Assembly: GCA_964624075.1 (NCBI GenBank)
Contig: CAZUWH010000013.1
Location: 1 to 58,664, forward strand
Source: CAZUWH01 sp964624075
Lineage (GTDB): Bacteria; Pseudomonadota; Alphaproteobacteria; Rhodospirillales; Rhodospirillaceae
DNA: 58,664 nt
Direction of reading: 5' to 3'
The position numbers and the translations under genes were made by a program. The notes beneath the pieces were generated by a model. The model had not been told where the DNA came from. It made no database searches and saw nothing but the letters and a program-made list of their open reading frames with translations. Of this stretch, positions 17,871 through 26,835 are shown in pieces (position 1 is the stretch's first letter; every line of letters begins with the position of its first letter).

Positions 17871-18524
17871 AGGGACATAGCATCGCAACCCATTGCTGAT
17901 CGTCTTGCGTCCCTCGACCACTGCAAACAGGCCGAAAGGTGGCAAACGACGGACCGACCCTACCTCGATGCCATCTGCCCGTTCAAGCAGGGGCCGCAGC
18001 AGAAAATAGGGGCGCCATCCCAGTGCTTCCGAAAAGCGGGACAAGGGCCGCTGGATCAGAGGACCCATGCAGCTTGTTTCGGCCGTGAAATGGTTGAGAA
18101 CGATGACGCTTCCCCCCGGCCTGCAAACCCGGATCAATTCAGCCAGTGCCCGCCCGGGATCAGGGACCACTGACAGGAGATACATAGCGACCACGACGTC
18201 GAAACTGTCGTCGGGGTAGACCAACTCCTGAACATCCATGACCTCCAGGGCCTTAACCTGTGTCAGTCCACGTCGTTCCACCCGCCGCCTAGCCTGGGCC
18301 AGCATTTCCACCGATAGGTCAATGCCGACCACCTGGAGGTCATGGCGATAGAGCCCAAGGGAGAGGCCGGTACCAACACCCGCTTCCAGAACCTGCTGCA
18401 CCCGCGGCATGTGGTTGATTTGCGAGACCACGCGCCGCCGTCCGGTCTCGAACAGCCTGCCGAACACGACATCGTAGACCTTCGCATAGCGTCGATAGGC
18501 CGCCAGCACAGAAGAGGTTTTCAT
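17784..18524 (-). CDS. Class I SAM methyltransferase, PmtA-like
   Basis: The 246-residue protein starts MKTSSVLAAYRRYAKVYDVV at ATG 18524. Motif I is VLEAGVGTGLSLGLY, followed by VVGIDLSVEMLAQARRRVE, DSFDVVVAMYLLSVVPDPGRAL and RVCRPGGSVIVLNHF. The opening RYAKVYD and overall order resemble the Rhodobacter-type phosphatidylethanolamine N-methyltransferase PmtA, which makes phosphatidylcholine; a ubiquinone-type methyltransferase is the alternative. Family members end near residue 205-220. Here the last 25 or so residues (from about ILAPLKPPLSS) are encoded by an interspersed repeat, which seems to have replaced the original stop. Confidence 0.8.
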   Translation of the reverse strand: MKTSSVLAAYRRYAKVYDVVFGRLFETGRRRVVSQINHMPRVQQVLEAGVGTGLSLGLYRHDLQVVGIDLSVEMLAQARRRVERRGLTQVKALEVMDVQELVYPDDSFDVVVAMYLLSVVPDPGRALAELIRVCRPGGSVIVLNHFTAETSCMGPLIQRPLSRFSEALGWRPYFLLRPLLERADGIEVGSVRRLPPFGLFAVVEGRKTISNGLRCYVPVEGNILAPLKPPLSSLDEGGSGVEVTGA

Positions 18525-18852
18525 ATTTTCTGATCCATTTCTGCTCTTATTGGCAAACACCACCTCCCGACCTCTCACCAGAGCGGCCACCGGGTCTCCA
18601 TCTGGTTCTTTGAGGTCATTGCAACGAGGAATTGACACAAGCTTATGAGTGTATAAGTGGAAGACCCTCACTTCCTGACGAACGTGTCGTCCTTCTCCCG
18701 CTGTTTCGATCAGGCCTGCATTTCTGTCAAGAAAATAATCGCAGGCATCCTTCCGCAGCGGCTGATATCATCATTCCTGGCTACGATACTAGTTCTCAAG
18801 GGTTTTACAATTTACCGCCAACCCGACTTCCTCCCCGATCGTTTTCTTCCTT

Positions 18853-19481
18853 TCAATGCGCAAAAGCAATCTTGGAAATCCCGTCAAGAACGAACTGCAC
18901 GGCTAAGGCCCACCAGTAGAATGCCTAGAAGACGATTGACGACATTAGTCCCCGTCACGCCAAGTAATGCTATAAGTTGTGATACATGCAACAGCAATCC
19001 AAAAAGATGGTAAGAATACAGATCAATACACTCAGAATGATGGCAACTACGACCGGTTCACCGCCTGCCCATCCCATCAACAAGATGGCGGTGGTCATGG
19101 CGCCAGGGCCGGCAATCAGGGGAAAGGCCAGGGGGAACACGGAAATGCCGTCACGGACCGATGCCCTCGATGTCTTCACTGTACGTCACGCCACGCAGGC
19201 CGCTGCTACGGGCGAACACCATGCCGTTGCCAGCAGGAACTAAAGAGTGCCACCACCGATGCGGAAAGCTGGCAACGGCATGCCGAGCAGGGTGAGCAGG
19301 CGTTCACCGCCGAAGACAGACAGGATAGGATCAAGATGGACAGAAGACACACCCGTCTGGCCATGGTGCGCCGGGGCGTCGGCGTGACATCCGGTGTCAA
19401 GGTAACAAACGCTGCCGCCGTGCCAACCGGATCCAATACGACGAACAGAACGGCAAAACTATACAACAGCAGATCAACCAT
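18853..19481 (-). pseudogene. MarC-family membrane protein, frameshifted
   Basis: ATG 19481 begins VDLLLYSFAVLFVVLDPVGT, the first helix and LDP motif of MarC/YhcE proteins. The frame breaks near 19300. Another frame resumes with ISVFPLAFPLIAGPGAMTTA and LLMGWAGG. After another break LIALLGVTGTNVVNRLLGIL appears, and a last change gives ALAVQFVLDGI before the stop at 18853-18855. At least three frameshifts make it non-functional. MarC proteins are six-helix inner-membrane proteins of unknown function. Confidence 0.85.
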
Positions 19482-19540
19482 TGTACATCCTGACACGCGC
19501 AACACTCTCGAGCCTTGACCGTGACCAATCAAGACCCCCC

Positions 19541-19655
19541 CCCTCAGGAGGCGCCGGCGGGCCGCATTCGCCGGCCCTTGGCTTTTTGCGCCATGCGGCG
19601 CACCGCCACGGCGGATATTCGAGCGTGTGACGCTCGTTGGTATAATACAAGGCCG
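19541..19655 (-). repeat. Interspersed repeat shared with 39597-39740
   Basis: Read on the minus strand the segment has TATACCAACGAGCG, then GCCGCATGGCGCAAAA and GCGGCCCGCC. All three recur in order at 39597-39740 on the plus strand. Both copies could encode VRRMAQK or ARRMAQK, but neither has a convincing gene. The rest of the gap 19482-20054 shows only AT-richer sequence before cobC (19900-20040) and no gene or recognised riboswitch. Confidence 0.55.
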
Positions 19656-20054
19656 GCAGGTGAAGAAAAAGGGGTCCGGATCAAGAAGGCATGAAGAAGG
19701 TCACGCTTTTGCCAGATGCCGGTTTCCAGCAAAAAACAAAATGTGGGGGAGGCGTAACTGTTCACATTCCCCCTCGTGCAATCAGCTTCTTTCCGTTACC
19801 CCCGCGCAAGCAGGGGCCTACGGCGGGGCAGGGCACGTTGCTAGGCCACAACATGCTGCACCATCCAACCACGGATTCCCGCTCCCCACTTTCACGTTGA
19901 CAATCTTTGCAAAAATTAATGATGTATAATGTGTCATTTTACGGATATTAAAATTCCCTCACACACTCCCTTGAATCCTCTTCCTCTTTGTGTCGGCATG
20001 GAGGCAAATAAAGGGGAGAAATAAAACATTTACCCTGGTGTCTTGTATAGAAAA

Positions 20055-21080
20055 ATGTCGCTGTTCCAGCATAACGGCCTGCCATGCCATGGGGGCGATC
20101 CGATTGCGGCTGAGGCCAGGTTCGGACGGGTGCCATGGCTCGATCTGTCCACTGGCATCAACCCCTGGCCTTATCCACTGCCAGAAAAGAGGCGTGAAGA
20201 TTGGACCCGTCTGCCTACGTCCGACTGGCAGAGGGCATTGGGCACCGCTGCCGCCCACTGCTATGGCGCCAGGCCGGAAGTAAGGGTAGTGGTAGCGCCG
20301 GGCACACAGGCTCTGATTCAGTGGCTGCCCTATCTGGCTAGACGACGGGGGGAGTCGTTACGGGTGGCCATCGTGGCGCCTACCTACGCCGAACATGCCA
20401 TAGCCTGGAGCATGGCCGGCCACCAGGTGGTAAACGTCGGGACGTTGGCTGAGGTTGCCACCCTTGGTGCTTCGGTAGCAGTGGTGGTCAATCCAAATAA
20501 TCCAGACGGGCATGTTTATCCGCCGTGGCGGTTGTGCGACATGGTCAGGATAGTTGATCTCCTAGTGGTTGATGAGGCTTTTGCGGATGTTCAGCCACAG
20601 ATAAGTCTGATTCCGTTGCTGGACCCTGACTCGGCCTTAGAGAAGGTGGTCGTGCTGCGTTCGTTCGGCAAGTTCTTCGGCCTGGCAGGGGTACGGCTGG
20701 GATTTGCCATTACTGGACCGCTCTTCGCAGCGCGGCTGGAAACGGCGCTGGGGCCGTGGGCCGTGGGAGGAGCCGCATTGCGCGTGGGGACCATTGCCCT
20801 GTCCGATGCGCGCTGGATTGCCACGACCCGAACCCGTCTCCGCACGGAGGCCTCCTGCCTCGACGCGGTACTGCTCCAGGCCGGCCTCATCGTGACCGGC
20901 GGCACCGACCTGTTTCGTCTTGTGGACTGCGGTGCAGACTGCGGTGCCATTTATGAACGCCTGGGATATGCTGGTATTTTGGTCCGCGCCTTTTCCCATC
21001 GACCTTCCTGGTTGCGATTCGGTCTGCCTGGCTGTGCCACAGACCGGCAACGTCTGGTGGAGGTCCTGTCAGCCCGCTAA
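20055..21080 (+). CDS. cobC: Threonine-phosphate decarboxylase-like PLP enzyme CobC
   Basis: The 341-residue protein is a fold-type I PLP enzyme. It begins MSLFQHNGLPCHGGDPIAAEA, then the CobC-type WLDLSTGINPWPYP. PLP-site motifs are VVVNPNNPDGHVY, LVVDEAFADV and the Lys in LRSFGKFFGLAGVRLGF. CobC/CobD-type enzymes supply (R)-1-amino-2-propanol phosphate for the cobamide side chain. Histidinol-phosphate aminotransferase is the close relative, but the N-terminal GGD-LDLSTGINP and the adjacent cobD favour CobC. The ribosome site is weak; a TTG at 20043 is also in frame. The gene converges on cobD with four bases between. Confidence 0.88.
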   Translation: MSLFQHNGLPCHGGDPIAAEARFGRVPWLDLSTGINPWPYPLPEKRREDWTRLPTSDWQRALGTAAAHCYGARPEVRVVVAPGTQALIQWLPYLARRRGESLRVAIVAPTYAEHAIAWSMAGHQVVNVGTLAEVATLGASVAVVVNPNNPDGHVYPPWRLCDMVRIVDLLVVDEAFADVQPQISLIPLLDPDSALEKVVVLRSFGKFFGLAGVRLGFAITGPLFAARLETALGPWAVGGAALRVGTIALSDARWIATTRTRLRTEASCLDAVLLQAGLIVTGGTDLFRLVDCGADCGAIYERLGYAGILVRAFSHRPSWLRFGLPGCATDRQRLVEVLSAR

Positions 21081-21084
21081 ACGC

Positions 21085-22212
21085 CTATGGCCACGGGAAT
21101 GCTAGCCAATCGGGAAAATCTGGGGCCATGGCCGCCTGTGCCCACAGTTCCCGGAATGGTTCGAGTACGAATCCACCTGCTCCGACCGGCAGGTCCGACA
21201 GACGTAGAAGGGCATGCCAGACCACGAGAATCATCGTGACATTCATGACACAGGCAAGTACGAACATACTCAAGGCACGGCCGATATCCCGTATTTCAGC
21301 CTCCTTACGACCGTCGGCACCGATCCAGGCGTCATCCACCCGGTAACCCGGATAATGGCGGGGACCGGCCAAGGCTAGTCCCAGCGCACCGGCCATGGCC
21401 GCCTCCGGCCAGCCCGCATTGGGCGAACGGTGCTTGCGGGCATCCCGAATCATGGTCACCAGTGCCGCGAAAGGCCGTGCCGTCGGCACAAACACCGCCG
21501 CACTAACAATCAGCAGTCCTGCCAGCCGGGCCGGAAGGAAGTTCAGCATGTCATCAAGACAGGCGGCAGTAAAACCGAAAGCCAGGTAGCGCTCATTGCG
21601 ATGACCGACCATGCTGTCAAGCGTGTTGACAGTTTTGTAGACCAACAATCCAGGCAGGCCGCAGAGCACATACCAGAAGACTGGGGCGACGACACCATCA
21701 CCGAAGTTTTCTGCACAGCTTTCTATTGCAGCGCGTATAATGCCGGCTTGGTTCAAGGTATCAGGATCACGACCACAGATCCGGGCCACGGCTGTTCGCC
21801 CCTTCTGCAACCCTTTCCGCGTCAACCCGTGCGCTACAGCTGCCACGTGCTGGTAAAGGCTGCGCTGGGCAACCAGCACCCCGATCAGGAACACCTCCAG
21901 TCCCCAGGCATAAGGAACGCCCGCCGTCAACGTATGCACGCCCATGCCAATGGCCGCAGAGGCGGCGATCATCACCACAACCGTGAAAAAGCCACGCCGA
22001 CGACGGTTAACTGGACTGCGCTGGGGACGGTTCAATTTGTGGTCCAGAACGGCGATACAGCGCCCGATGACCACCACCGGATGCGGCACGCGCGCAAACA
22101 GCCACGGCATTTCCCCTGCCATAGCATCAAGCAGCAGCCCCGCCAACAGCAGCAGGAAAGAGTCAGGCCGGCCAGGATCCACGGTCGGGCCGACTGGACT
22201 GAAAGGTGACAT
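21085..22212 (-). CDS. cobD: Adenosylcobinamide-phosphate synthase CobD/CbiB
   Basis: The 375-residue inner-membrane protein attaches the aminopropanol arm to adenosylcobyric acid. It has the family pattern LLLLAGLLLDAMAGEMPWLF, PHPVVVIGRCIAVLD, RAAIESCAENFGDGVVAPVFWY, KTVNTLDSMVGHRNERY and SPNAGWPEAAMAGALGLALAGP, with several hydrophobic helices. The family is about 310-330 long, so the N-terminal 15 residues and C-terminal tail are slightly extended. ATG 22212 is chosen for its AGGGGGAAT site. The sequence upstream in frame is not family-like. Confidence 0.93.
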   Translation of the reverse strand: MSPFSPVGPTVDPGRPDSFLLLLAGLLLDAMAGEMPWLFARVPHPVVVIGRCIAVLDHKLNRPQRSPVNRRRRGFFTVVVMIAASAAIGMGVHTLTAGVPYAWGLEVFLIGVLVAQRSLYQHVAAVAHGLTRKGLQKGRTAVARICGRDPDTLNQAGIIRAAIESCAENFGDGVVAPVFWYVLCGLPGLLVYKTVNTLDSMVGHRNERYLAFGFTAACLDDMLNFLPARLAGLLIVSAAVFVPTARPFAALVTMIRDARKHRSPNAGWPEAAMAGALGLALAGPRHYPGYRVDDAWIGADGRKEAEIRDIGRALSMFVLACVMNVTMILVVWHALLRLSDLPVGAGGFVLEPFRELWAQAAMAPDFPDWLAFPWP

Positions 22213-22327
22213 GCATTCCCCCTTTCCCATCAAGCGACGGCATCCACAGATCTTTGACGGTCTGGCGTGCAATGGCATGTCCTGCGCACCATGGCATTTT
22301 GCGGCCAGCACGGTGCGCTCCTTGTCC

Positions 22328-23338
22328 TCAAATCAGGCCGGCCAAGGGAGAGGATGGATCAGCATACAACTTACGCGGCATGCGTCCCGCCAGATAGGCT
22401 AGCCGTCCAGCCTCGATGGCCCGTTTCATGGCCTGGGCCATGCGCACCGGATCTCTCGCCTCGGCAATGGCGGTGTTCATGAGAACACCGTCGCACCCCA
22501 ACTCCATGGCTACGGCGGCATCGGAAGCCGTGCCAACCCCGGCGTCGATAAGAACAGGCACGCTTGCCTGCTCGACAATCAACCGGATGTTGATGGGATT
22601 GCGAATCCCAAGGCCGGAACCGATCGGTGCCGCAAGTGGCATGACCGCAACACAGCCCATCTCCTCCAGCCGGCGGGCCATGATCACGTCGTCACTGCAG
22701 TAGACCATCACCTTGAAGCCGTCCCGAATCAACCATTCCGCGGCCTGCAGGGTCTCCACCATGTCGGGGTAAAGGGTTTTCCGGTCTCCCAGGACTTCCA
22801 GCTTGACCAGATCCCAGCCCCCGGCTTCGCGGGCAAGGCGCAAGGTGCGCACGGCCTCCTCGGCCGTATAGCAACCCGCCGTGTTGGGCAGGTAGGTGTA
22901 GCGTTTGGGATCGACATAATCAATCAGTATGGGTCGGGATGGGTCGGACAGATTGACCCGCCGCACCGCCACGGTGACGATCTCAGCGCCAGACGCGGCG
23001 ATGACACGGGTGGTTTCGGCCAGGTCCCGATACTTGCCAGTGCCGACCAAAAGACGGGAATGAAACCGTCGCCCTGCCACTTCAAAGAAATCCTCCTCGT
23101 CATTCACCGTAACATCCTCCGCACCCATCCCTTCCAGCCTCCCGCCGCCGATGAAATGGACGATTTCTAGTCGATCCCCATCAGCCAGCTTTGTTTCCGT
23201 GTAAGTGGAACGGGGCACGATTTCCAGATTGCACTCTACCGCTACCTTGCGGGAGTCAAGCCCGAGACTTGACAATATGGTCGCGACGGTCACTGGTTCG
23301 GCAAAGATTTTTTCTTCGCCATTAATTATGAGACGCAT
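22328..23338 (-). CDS. thiG: ThiS-ThiG fusion, thiazole synthase
   Basis: The 336-residue protein joins two thiamin genes in one frame. Residues 1-66 are ThiS (MRLIINGEEKIFAEPVTVAT to DRLEIVHFIGGG), the sulfur carrier. Residues from about 85 are ThiG, a TIM barrel making the thiazole phosphate from DXP, dehydroglycine and ThiS thiocarboxylate: RLLVGTGKYRDL, WDLVKLEVLGD with the Schiff-base Lys, LAAPIGSGLGIRNP, and PVLIDAGVGTASDAAVAMELG. Free ThiS must end in Gly-Gly to be activated; here Gly64-Gly66 is internal, so a cut after the glycines or another chemistry is needed. ATG 23338 fits the ThiS start. No TPP riboswitch is seen upstream. Confidence 0.9.
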   Translation of the reverse strand: MRLIINGEEKIFAEPVTVATILSSLGLDSRKVAVECNLEIVPRSTYTETKLADGDRLEIVHFIGGGRLEGMGAEDVTVNDEEDFFEVAGRRFHSRLLVGTGKYRDLAETTRVIAASGAEIVTVAVRRVNLSDPSRPILIDYVDPKRYTYLPNTAGCYTAEEAVRTLRLAREAGGWDLVKLEVLGDRKTLYPDMVETLQAAEWLIRDGFKVMVYCSDDVIMARRLEEMGCVAVMPLAAPIGSGLGIRNPINIRLIVEQASVPVLIDAGVGTASDAAVAMELGCDGVLMNTAIAEARDPVRMAQAMKRAIEAGRLAYLAGRMPRKLYADPSSPLAGLI

Positions 23339-23488
23339 GGCCTGTTTCCACTCTCTCGCTACACGGGGGAACAAGTATGGGATGAGAGGGGGCGGGATTC
23401 AACGATTCCCCGACTGTACCCGCAACGTGGGACAATCGGGTGAAGGAATCTTGTCGTAAATTTTCTCGTCACCCCCGCGAAAGCGCTA

Positions 23489-23814
23489 CCATATGCACAC
23501 AGGCCTGCCCCGGCGAGCTTGTGGATCGTTGCTTTCTCTATCAGGCATCCCCCCCCTCTCCCTAGAGGGAATACACCCGCCTCCTGGACGGAACACTCCC
23601 TCCCCCGATCCAAGGGGAGGGCTGACAGTTCCGGGCGGAAGGCCTCATACCCCCTCTCAACCCTCTCCCGACGAACCCCGTCCCAAAAAAGACCCCCTGG
23701 AGGAGAGATACACCCTCCCCCCCCTGGGGGGGGGCCCGCCTCCTTAGGGGAGAAGGGTTTGGGGATGGCGCCTGCCAAGGCGACTTGGAATAAATTCTAT
23801 ACTGAGAATCGCTG
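23489..23814 (-). mobile_element. MITE-like element, partial copy
   Basis: The right end (reading AAGGCGACTTGGAATAAATT, then CTATACTGAGAATCGCTG to 23814) is the same terminus as the left end of the 27821-28140 copy, inverted. The interior has the C-rich/G-rich palindromes. The left end lacks the usual terminus and I see no 7-bp duplication, so this copy is probably truncated. The remaining parts of the gap 23339-24154 show no gene. Confidence 0.6.
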
Positions 23815-24154
23815 TGGGGTACTCTTGGTATGAAATGATACACTGTACAGGCAGCAGTTCTAGTTAGGATGTCCTATAGAGAGAAAGATTTTGTTAATCA
23901 ACAATCTTAGAACCGTGCATGTTGCACTTATTCCTGTTCCACGCTTTCGCTTAGACGAGCTTCGCGGGAATAACGACTTTATGGATTAGGATTTCATTCT
24001 TTTACCTGATTGCCCTGCCCCATCAAGGATGGAGGGCTTAATGTGACAGAAATCTGCACATTCACCCGATCGCCCAGACCAGAAATGGTGGCCAGCCACA
24101 GGCATCCCCTCTACACTGCAAACTGGCATACAGACGCAAAAGGAGAAAAAAGGA

Positions 24155-24579
24155 TATGAGCCGCAGCAGCATTCCTGCCATGATGAGCCTTCTGATAGCA
24201 AGCTTTGGTTGCGGTCCTGCCACTGCGGGCACAGGGTAACATCGAGGCATTGATCGAGGAACGCAAGAAATTGATCAGGGAATATCAGAAGGCATCGCAG
24301 GAATTGCAGATTCTCGTCAGAGAACAGAAAATCGCCCTAGAACAGATGAAAATCAACCTGACCCGCAAGAGTCTCGGCAAGAAAAAGGAGCCAGTTCCCG
24401 GCCAGGAAGATCCCGACGCCACCAAGCTCCGTGATTCCGCCGCCAAACAGGTCAAGCAGCGTGAGCCGGCAGAGCGGCGTAAAAAGGAGATGGTCTTGCG
24501 CTTGCGGGATAATCTGCTCAGAATCCGGAAATTCCGACTCGATGAACAAAAACGGGCGCTGCGCGAAACGGGGGAATGA
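24155..24579 (+). CDS. Exported coiled-coil hypothetical, frameshift in signal peptide
   Basis: ATG 24155 behind AAAAGGA starts MSRSSIPAMMSLLIASFG, a signal peptide, but stops at 24238 in that frame. A shift near 24203 joins it to VAVLPLRAQGNIEALIEERK, which completes a normal signal peptide with a cut after RAQ and continues as a highly charged coiled coil (QKASQELQILVREQKIALEQ, RLRDNLLRIRKFRLDEQKRALRE) to 24579. Without the shift, a TTG at 24205 could start the longer frame. Either the gene has a frameshift or it uses the TTG. The product would be a small periplasmic coiled-coil protein of unknown role. Its stop overlaps the aroQ start. Confidence 0.55.
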
Positions 24580-25043
24580 TAACCACCATGACCAACATCG
24601 GTCCTGTTTTCGTTCTCAACGGCCCCAATCTCAACCTGCTGGGCACACGCGAGCCCGCGATTTACGGCCGTGAGACCTTGCCTGACATCGAGGTCGCCTG
24701 CCACTGCCATGCCGCTTCCCTGGGCCTCGTGGTCGATTTCCGGCAGAGCAACCACGAAGGTAAGCTGGTTACCTGGATTCAGGAGGCCTGTACACAGGCC
24801 TCCGGCATCATCCTCAATGCGGGGGCCTACACGCATACCTCGATTGCCATTCTCGATGCCCTGCGGGCAAGCGAACGACCTGTGATCGAGGTGCACCTGT
24901 CCAACATCCATGCCCGTGAGCCATTCCGGCATTACTCCTACATCACACCGGTTGCCGCTGGTCTGATTGCCGGTTTCGGCGGTCATGGCTACCGGCTTGC
25001 CCTTGAAGCCATGGCCATCCTTCTCGGCAGACGACACCCTTGA
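24576..25043 (+). CDS. aroQ: Type II 3-dehydroquinate dehydratase
   Basis: The 155-residue enzyme dehydrates 3-dehydroquinate to 3-dehydroshikimate in the shikimate pathway, as a cytosolic dodecamer. Motifs are LNGPNLNLLGTREPAIYG (with the active Tyr and Arg), VDFRQSNHEGKLV, ILNAGAYTHTSIAI, and EVHLSNIHAREPFRHYSYI with the His general acid. The ATG at 24576 overlaps the stop of the preceding gene (ATGA) and has GGGGGA; an ATG at 24588 also exists. In many alphaproteobacteria accB and accC follow; they do not here. Confidence 0.95.
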   Translation: MITTMTNIGPVFVLNGPNLNLLGTREPAIYGRETLPDIEVACHCHAASLGLVVDFRQSNHEGKLVTWIQEACTQASGIILNAGAYTHTSIAILDALRASERPVIEVHLSNIHAREPFRHYSYITPVAAGLIAGFGGHGYRLALEAMAILLGRRHP

Positions 25044-25149
25044 ATTTCCGTACGGCAACGGCGAGGTCTTCTAAGGTAACTGCCACACAGGACATCGCCT
25101 AAGGTGTTGCCAGGCCCAGGCCGGGACAGGAAATGAGGGGAGACCAGCC

Positions 25150-25827
25150 ATGAAAGGGCGCAGCAGACGGATTCGGTCTCCCATCACGGCAGAACTGGTC
25201 TTGCGTGCCCATACGGTCGGCCTTTTCCCCATGGCACACAGCCAGGACGATCCGCAGCTCTACTGGGTTGATCCGGAATGGCGTGGTATCATCCCCTTGG
25301 AGGCCTTTCATGTTTCTAGAAGCCTGATGAAAATCCTGAAAAAGGACCGTTTCGAGATCCGCTGTGATACCGCTTTTGCTGAGGTCATGCATAGCTGCGC
25401 CGAACGCACCCCCAAGCGGACCGACACATGGATCAACAGTGAAATCCTGTGGCTGTACGAAGATCTGTTCTGGCAGGGCCATGCCCACTCAGTGGAGACT
25501 TGGTGGGACGGACGGCTGGTCGGTGGGCTGTACGGTACAGCTATAGGGGCAGCTTTTTTCGGCGAAAGCATGTTCTCACGCGAACCAGAAGCCTCGAAGG
25601 TGGCGCTCTGCCACTTGGTGGCGCGCCTCAGAATCGCACAATACCGGCTCCTCGACACCCAATTCCTCACCACGCATCTGGCACGATTCGGTGCTGTCGA
25701 GATTCCACGTCAGAGCTACCTTCGCCATCTGGCAGAAGCCCTCGCTCACCAGGCCTTGTCATTCTGCGGCACATTACCAGCGCCGGTTTCCGAACTGTTA
25801 CGGCACCCCAGCACCCACAGATCATAA
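25150..25827 (+). CDS. aat: Leucyl/phenylalanyl-tRNA-protein transferase
   Basis: The 225-residue enzyme adds Leu or Phe from its tRNA to N-terminal Lys or Arg of proteins, marking them for ClpS-ClpAP. Signature segments are YRHGLFP-like RAHTVGLFPMAHS, YWVDPEWRGIIPLEAFHVSRSL, TWINSEILWLYEDLFWQGHAHSVETW, and GGLYGTAIGAAFFGESMFSR followed by EPEASKVALCHLV. An unobstructed GGGGAG site precedes ATG. The last 82 bases overlap the convergent DUF2155 gene. Confidence 0.95.
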   Translation: MKGRSRRIRSPITAELVLRAHTVGLFPMAHSQDDPQLYWVDPEWRGIIPLEAFHVSRSLMKILKKDRFEIRCDTAFAEVMHSCAERTPKRTDTWINSEILWLYEDLFWQGHAHSVETWWDGRLVGGLYGTAIGAAFFGESMFSREPEASKVALCHLVARLRIAQYRLLDTQFLTTHLARFGAVEIPRQSYLRHLAEALAHQALSFCGTLPAPVSELLRHPSTHRS

Positions 25828-26207
25828 ACCGGGTGCTCCATGGCCGACAAGGCAGGACTCGAGGCGAACATCCACCCACGAAAGACATCAACAGTCGGTT
25901 CGCCCGGTTTCACCTCCCACACATCAAGAAAAGCAGCATTCTCCGGTGTCTCGGTCAACGGATGGGTGATACAGGCGCGAACGATGACTCGCAACGTACT
26001 GCCCTCGATGCTAAACGCCTCTCCGACCGGAGCATCGATGATTGAGGCCCGTGCCACCACCTTATCAAGCCAGCGCAGGACAGCGGTATCGGTCTGAATC
26101 TCGGTGGCCTCCCCCTCTCTTCCTGGCAGAGCCGCCCCCAGCAGGATCTGACACAGCAGGAGACAGGAGAAAAATGCACCTGTTTCCAGACGACCCCTCC
26201 CTGACAA
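25746..26207 (-). CDS. DUF2155 exported protein
   Basis: The C-terminal two thirds match DUF2155, a family of alphaproteobacterial secreted proteins: TAVLRWLDKVVARASIIDAPVGE, STLRVIVRACITHPLTETPENAAFLDV and DVFRGWMFASSPALSAMEHPVYDLWVLGC. I chose TTG 26207 because it has GGGGAGGAG six bases upstream and gives a direct signal peptide (GAFFSCLLLCQILLGAA). A GTG at 26294, overlapping the MlaD stop, would add a 29-residue leader that is not signal-like. The product is 153 residues. It overlaps aat tail to tail. Function unknown; it sits in a cluster with MCE and NDUFA12 genes. Confidence 0.75.
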   Translation of the reverse strand: MSGRGRLETGAFFSCLLLCQILLGAALPGREGEATEIQTDTAVLRWLDKVVARASIIDAPVGEAFSIEGSTLRVIVRACITHPLTETPENAAFLDVWEVKPGEPTVDVFRGWMFASSPALSAMEHPVYDLWVLGCRNSSETGAGNVPQNDKAW

Positions 26208-26290
26208 AACGCTCTCCTCCCCTCGCCAGCGGAACGTCCCTCTGTCCCACGGCAACCTTTGTTCCGGAAAGGGTCCTTTTCCTCCTCCCG

Positions 26291-26752
26291 TCACTTCGAG
26301 GCACGATCGCCCTGCGTGGCGAGAAAGATAAGCTCGCTGACTGTTTCCTCGAGAGACCGGAAGTCTTTCGTCTTGGCTATCGTATCGCCCGCGGTCAGAA
26401 GTTCGCTGGCGTGGCCGGGTTCCAGCCGCATATACTTGGCCCCCAGGAGGCCCTCACTCGCAATGGCAGCCAAGGTATCCCGAGGCAGGCGTACCTTCGG
26501 GTCGATACTCATGTGCACCACCGCCTCGAATGTGACCGGATCCAGGGTTTGGGCCCTTATGGTGCCGATCTTGATGCCGGCAATGCGTACGTCAGCGCCC
26601 ACTTGCAGCCCCCCTACCTTGGCGAAGACAGCCTGGATCGCGTACCCTGATATTGGCAGGATGCTAAACGTAGTATAGGCAAAGGCCAGAAAGAGGGTCG
26701 CCACCAGTAACACGACCCCACCCAGGATCGTTTCGACCGGATTTCTGCGCAT
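26291..26752 (-). CDS. mlaD: MlaD-like MCE lipid-transport protein
   Basis: The 153-residue protein has one N-terminal membrane helix (TILGGVVLLVATLFLAFAY) and one MCE domain (YAIQAVFAKVGGLQVGADVRIAGIKIG, then PRDTLAAIASEGLLGAKYMRLEPG). MlaD forms the hexameric ring of the MlaFEDB ABC transporter in the inner membrane, which moves phospholipids to or from the outer membrane. A GGGAGGG site precedes ATG. Partner genes mlaF and mlaE are not in the window. A second, longer MCE protein lies directly upstream. Confidence 0.85.
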   Translation of the reverse strand: MRRNPVETILGGVVLLVATLFLAFAYTTFSILPISGYAIQAVFAKVGGLQVGADVRIAGIKIGTIRAQTLDPVTFEAVVHMSIDPKVRLPRDTLAAIASEGLLGAKYMRLEPGHASELLTAGDTIAKTKDFRSLEETVSELIFLATQGDRASK

Positions 26753-26835
26753 ACTGTTTCCCTCCCGTCCCTTCGATTCTGTCCGGTCTGTCCGGTGATC
26801 CTGCCCGGCAGGAAAACGCTTTTCTGCCTTTCCGG

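Noticed and set aside
19900..20054. Possible cobalamin riboswitch in front of cobC
   Set aside because: The conserved B12-box and the expected helices could not be found in this AT-richer leader.
23339..23480. Possible TPP riboswitch in front of thiS-thiG
   Set aside because: No CTGAGA element or the usual TPP-sensor core is present upstream of the start.
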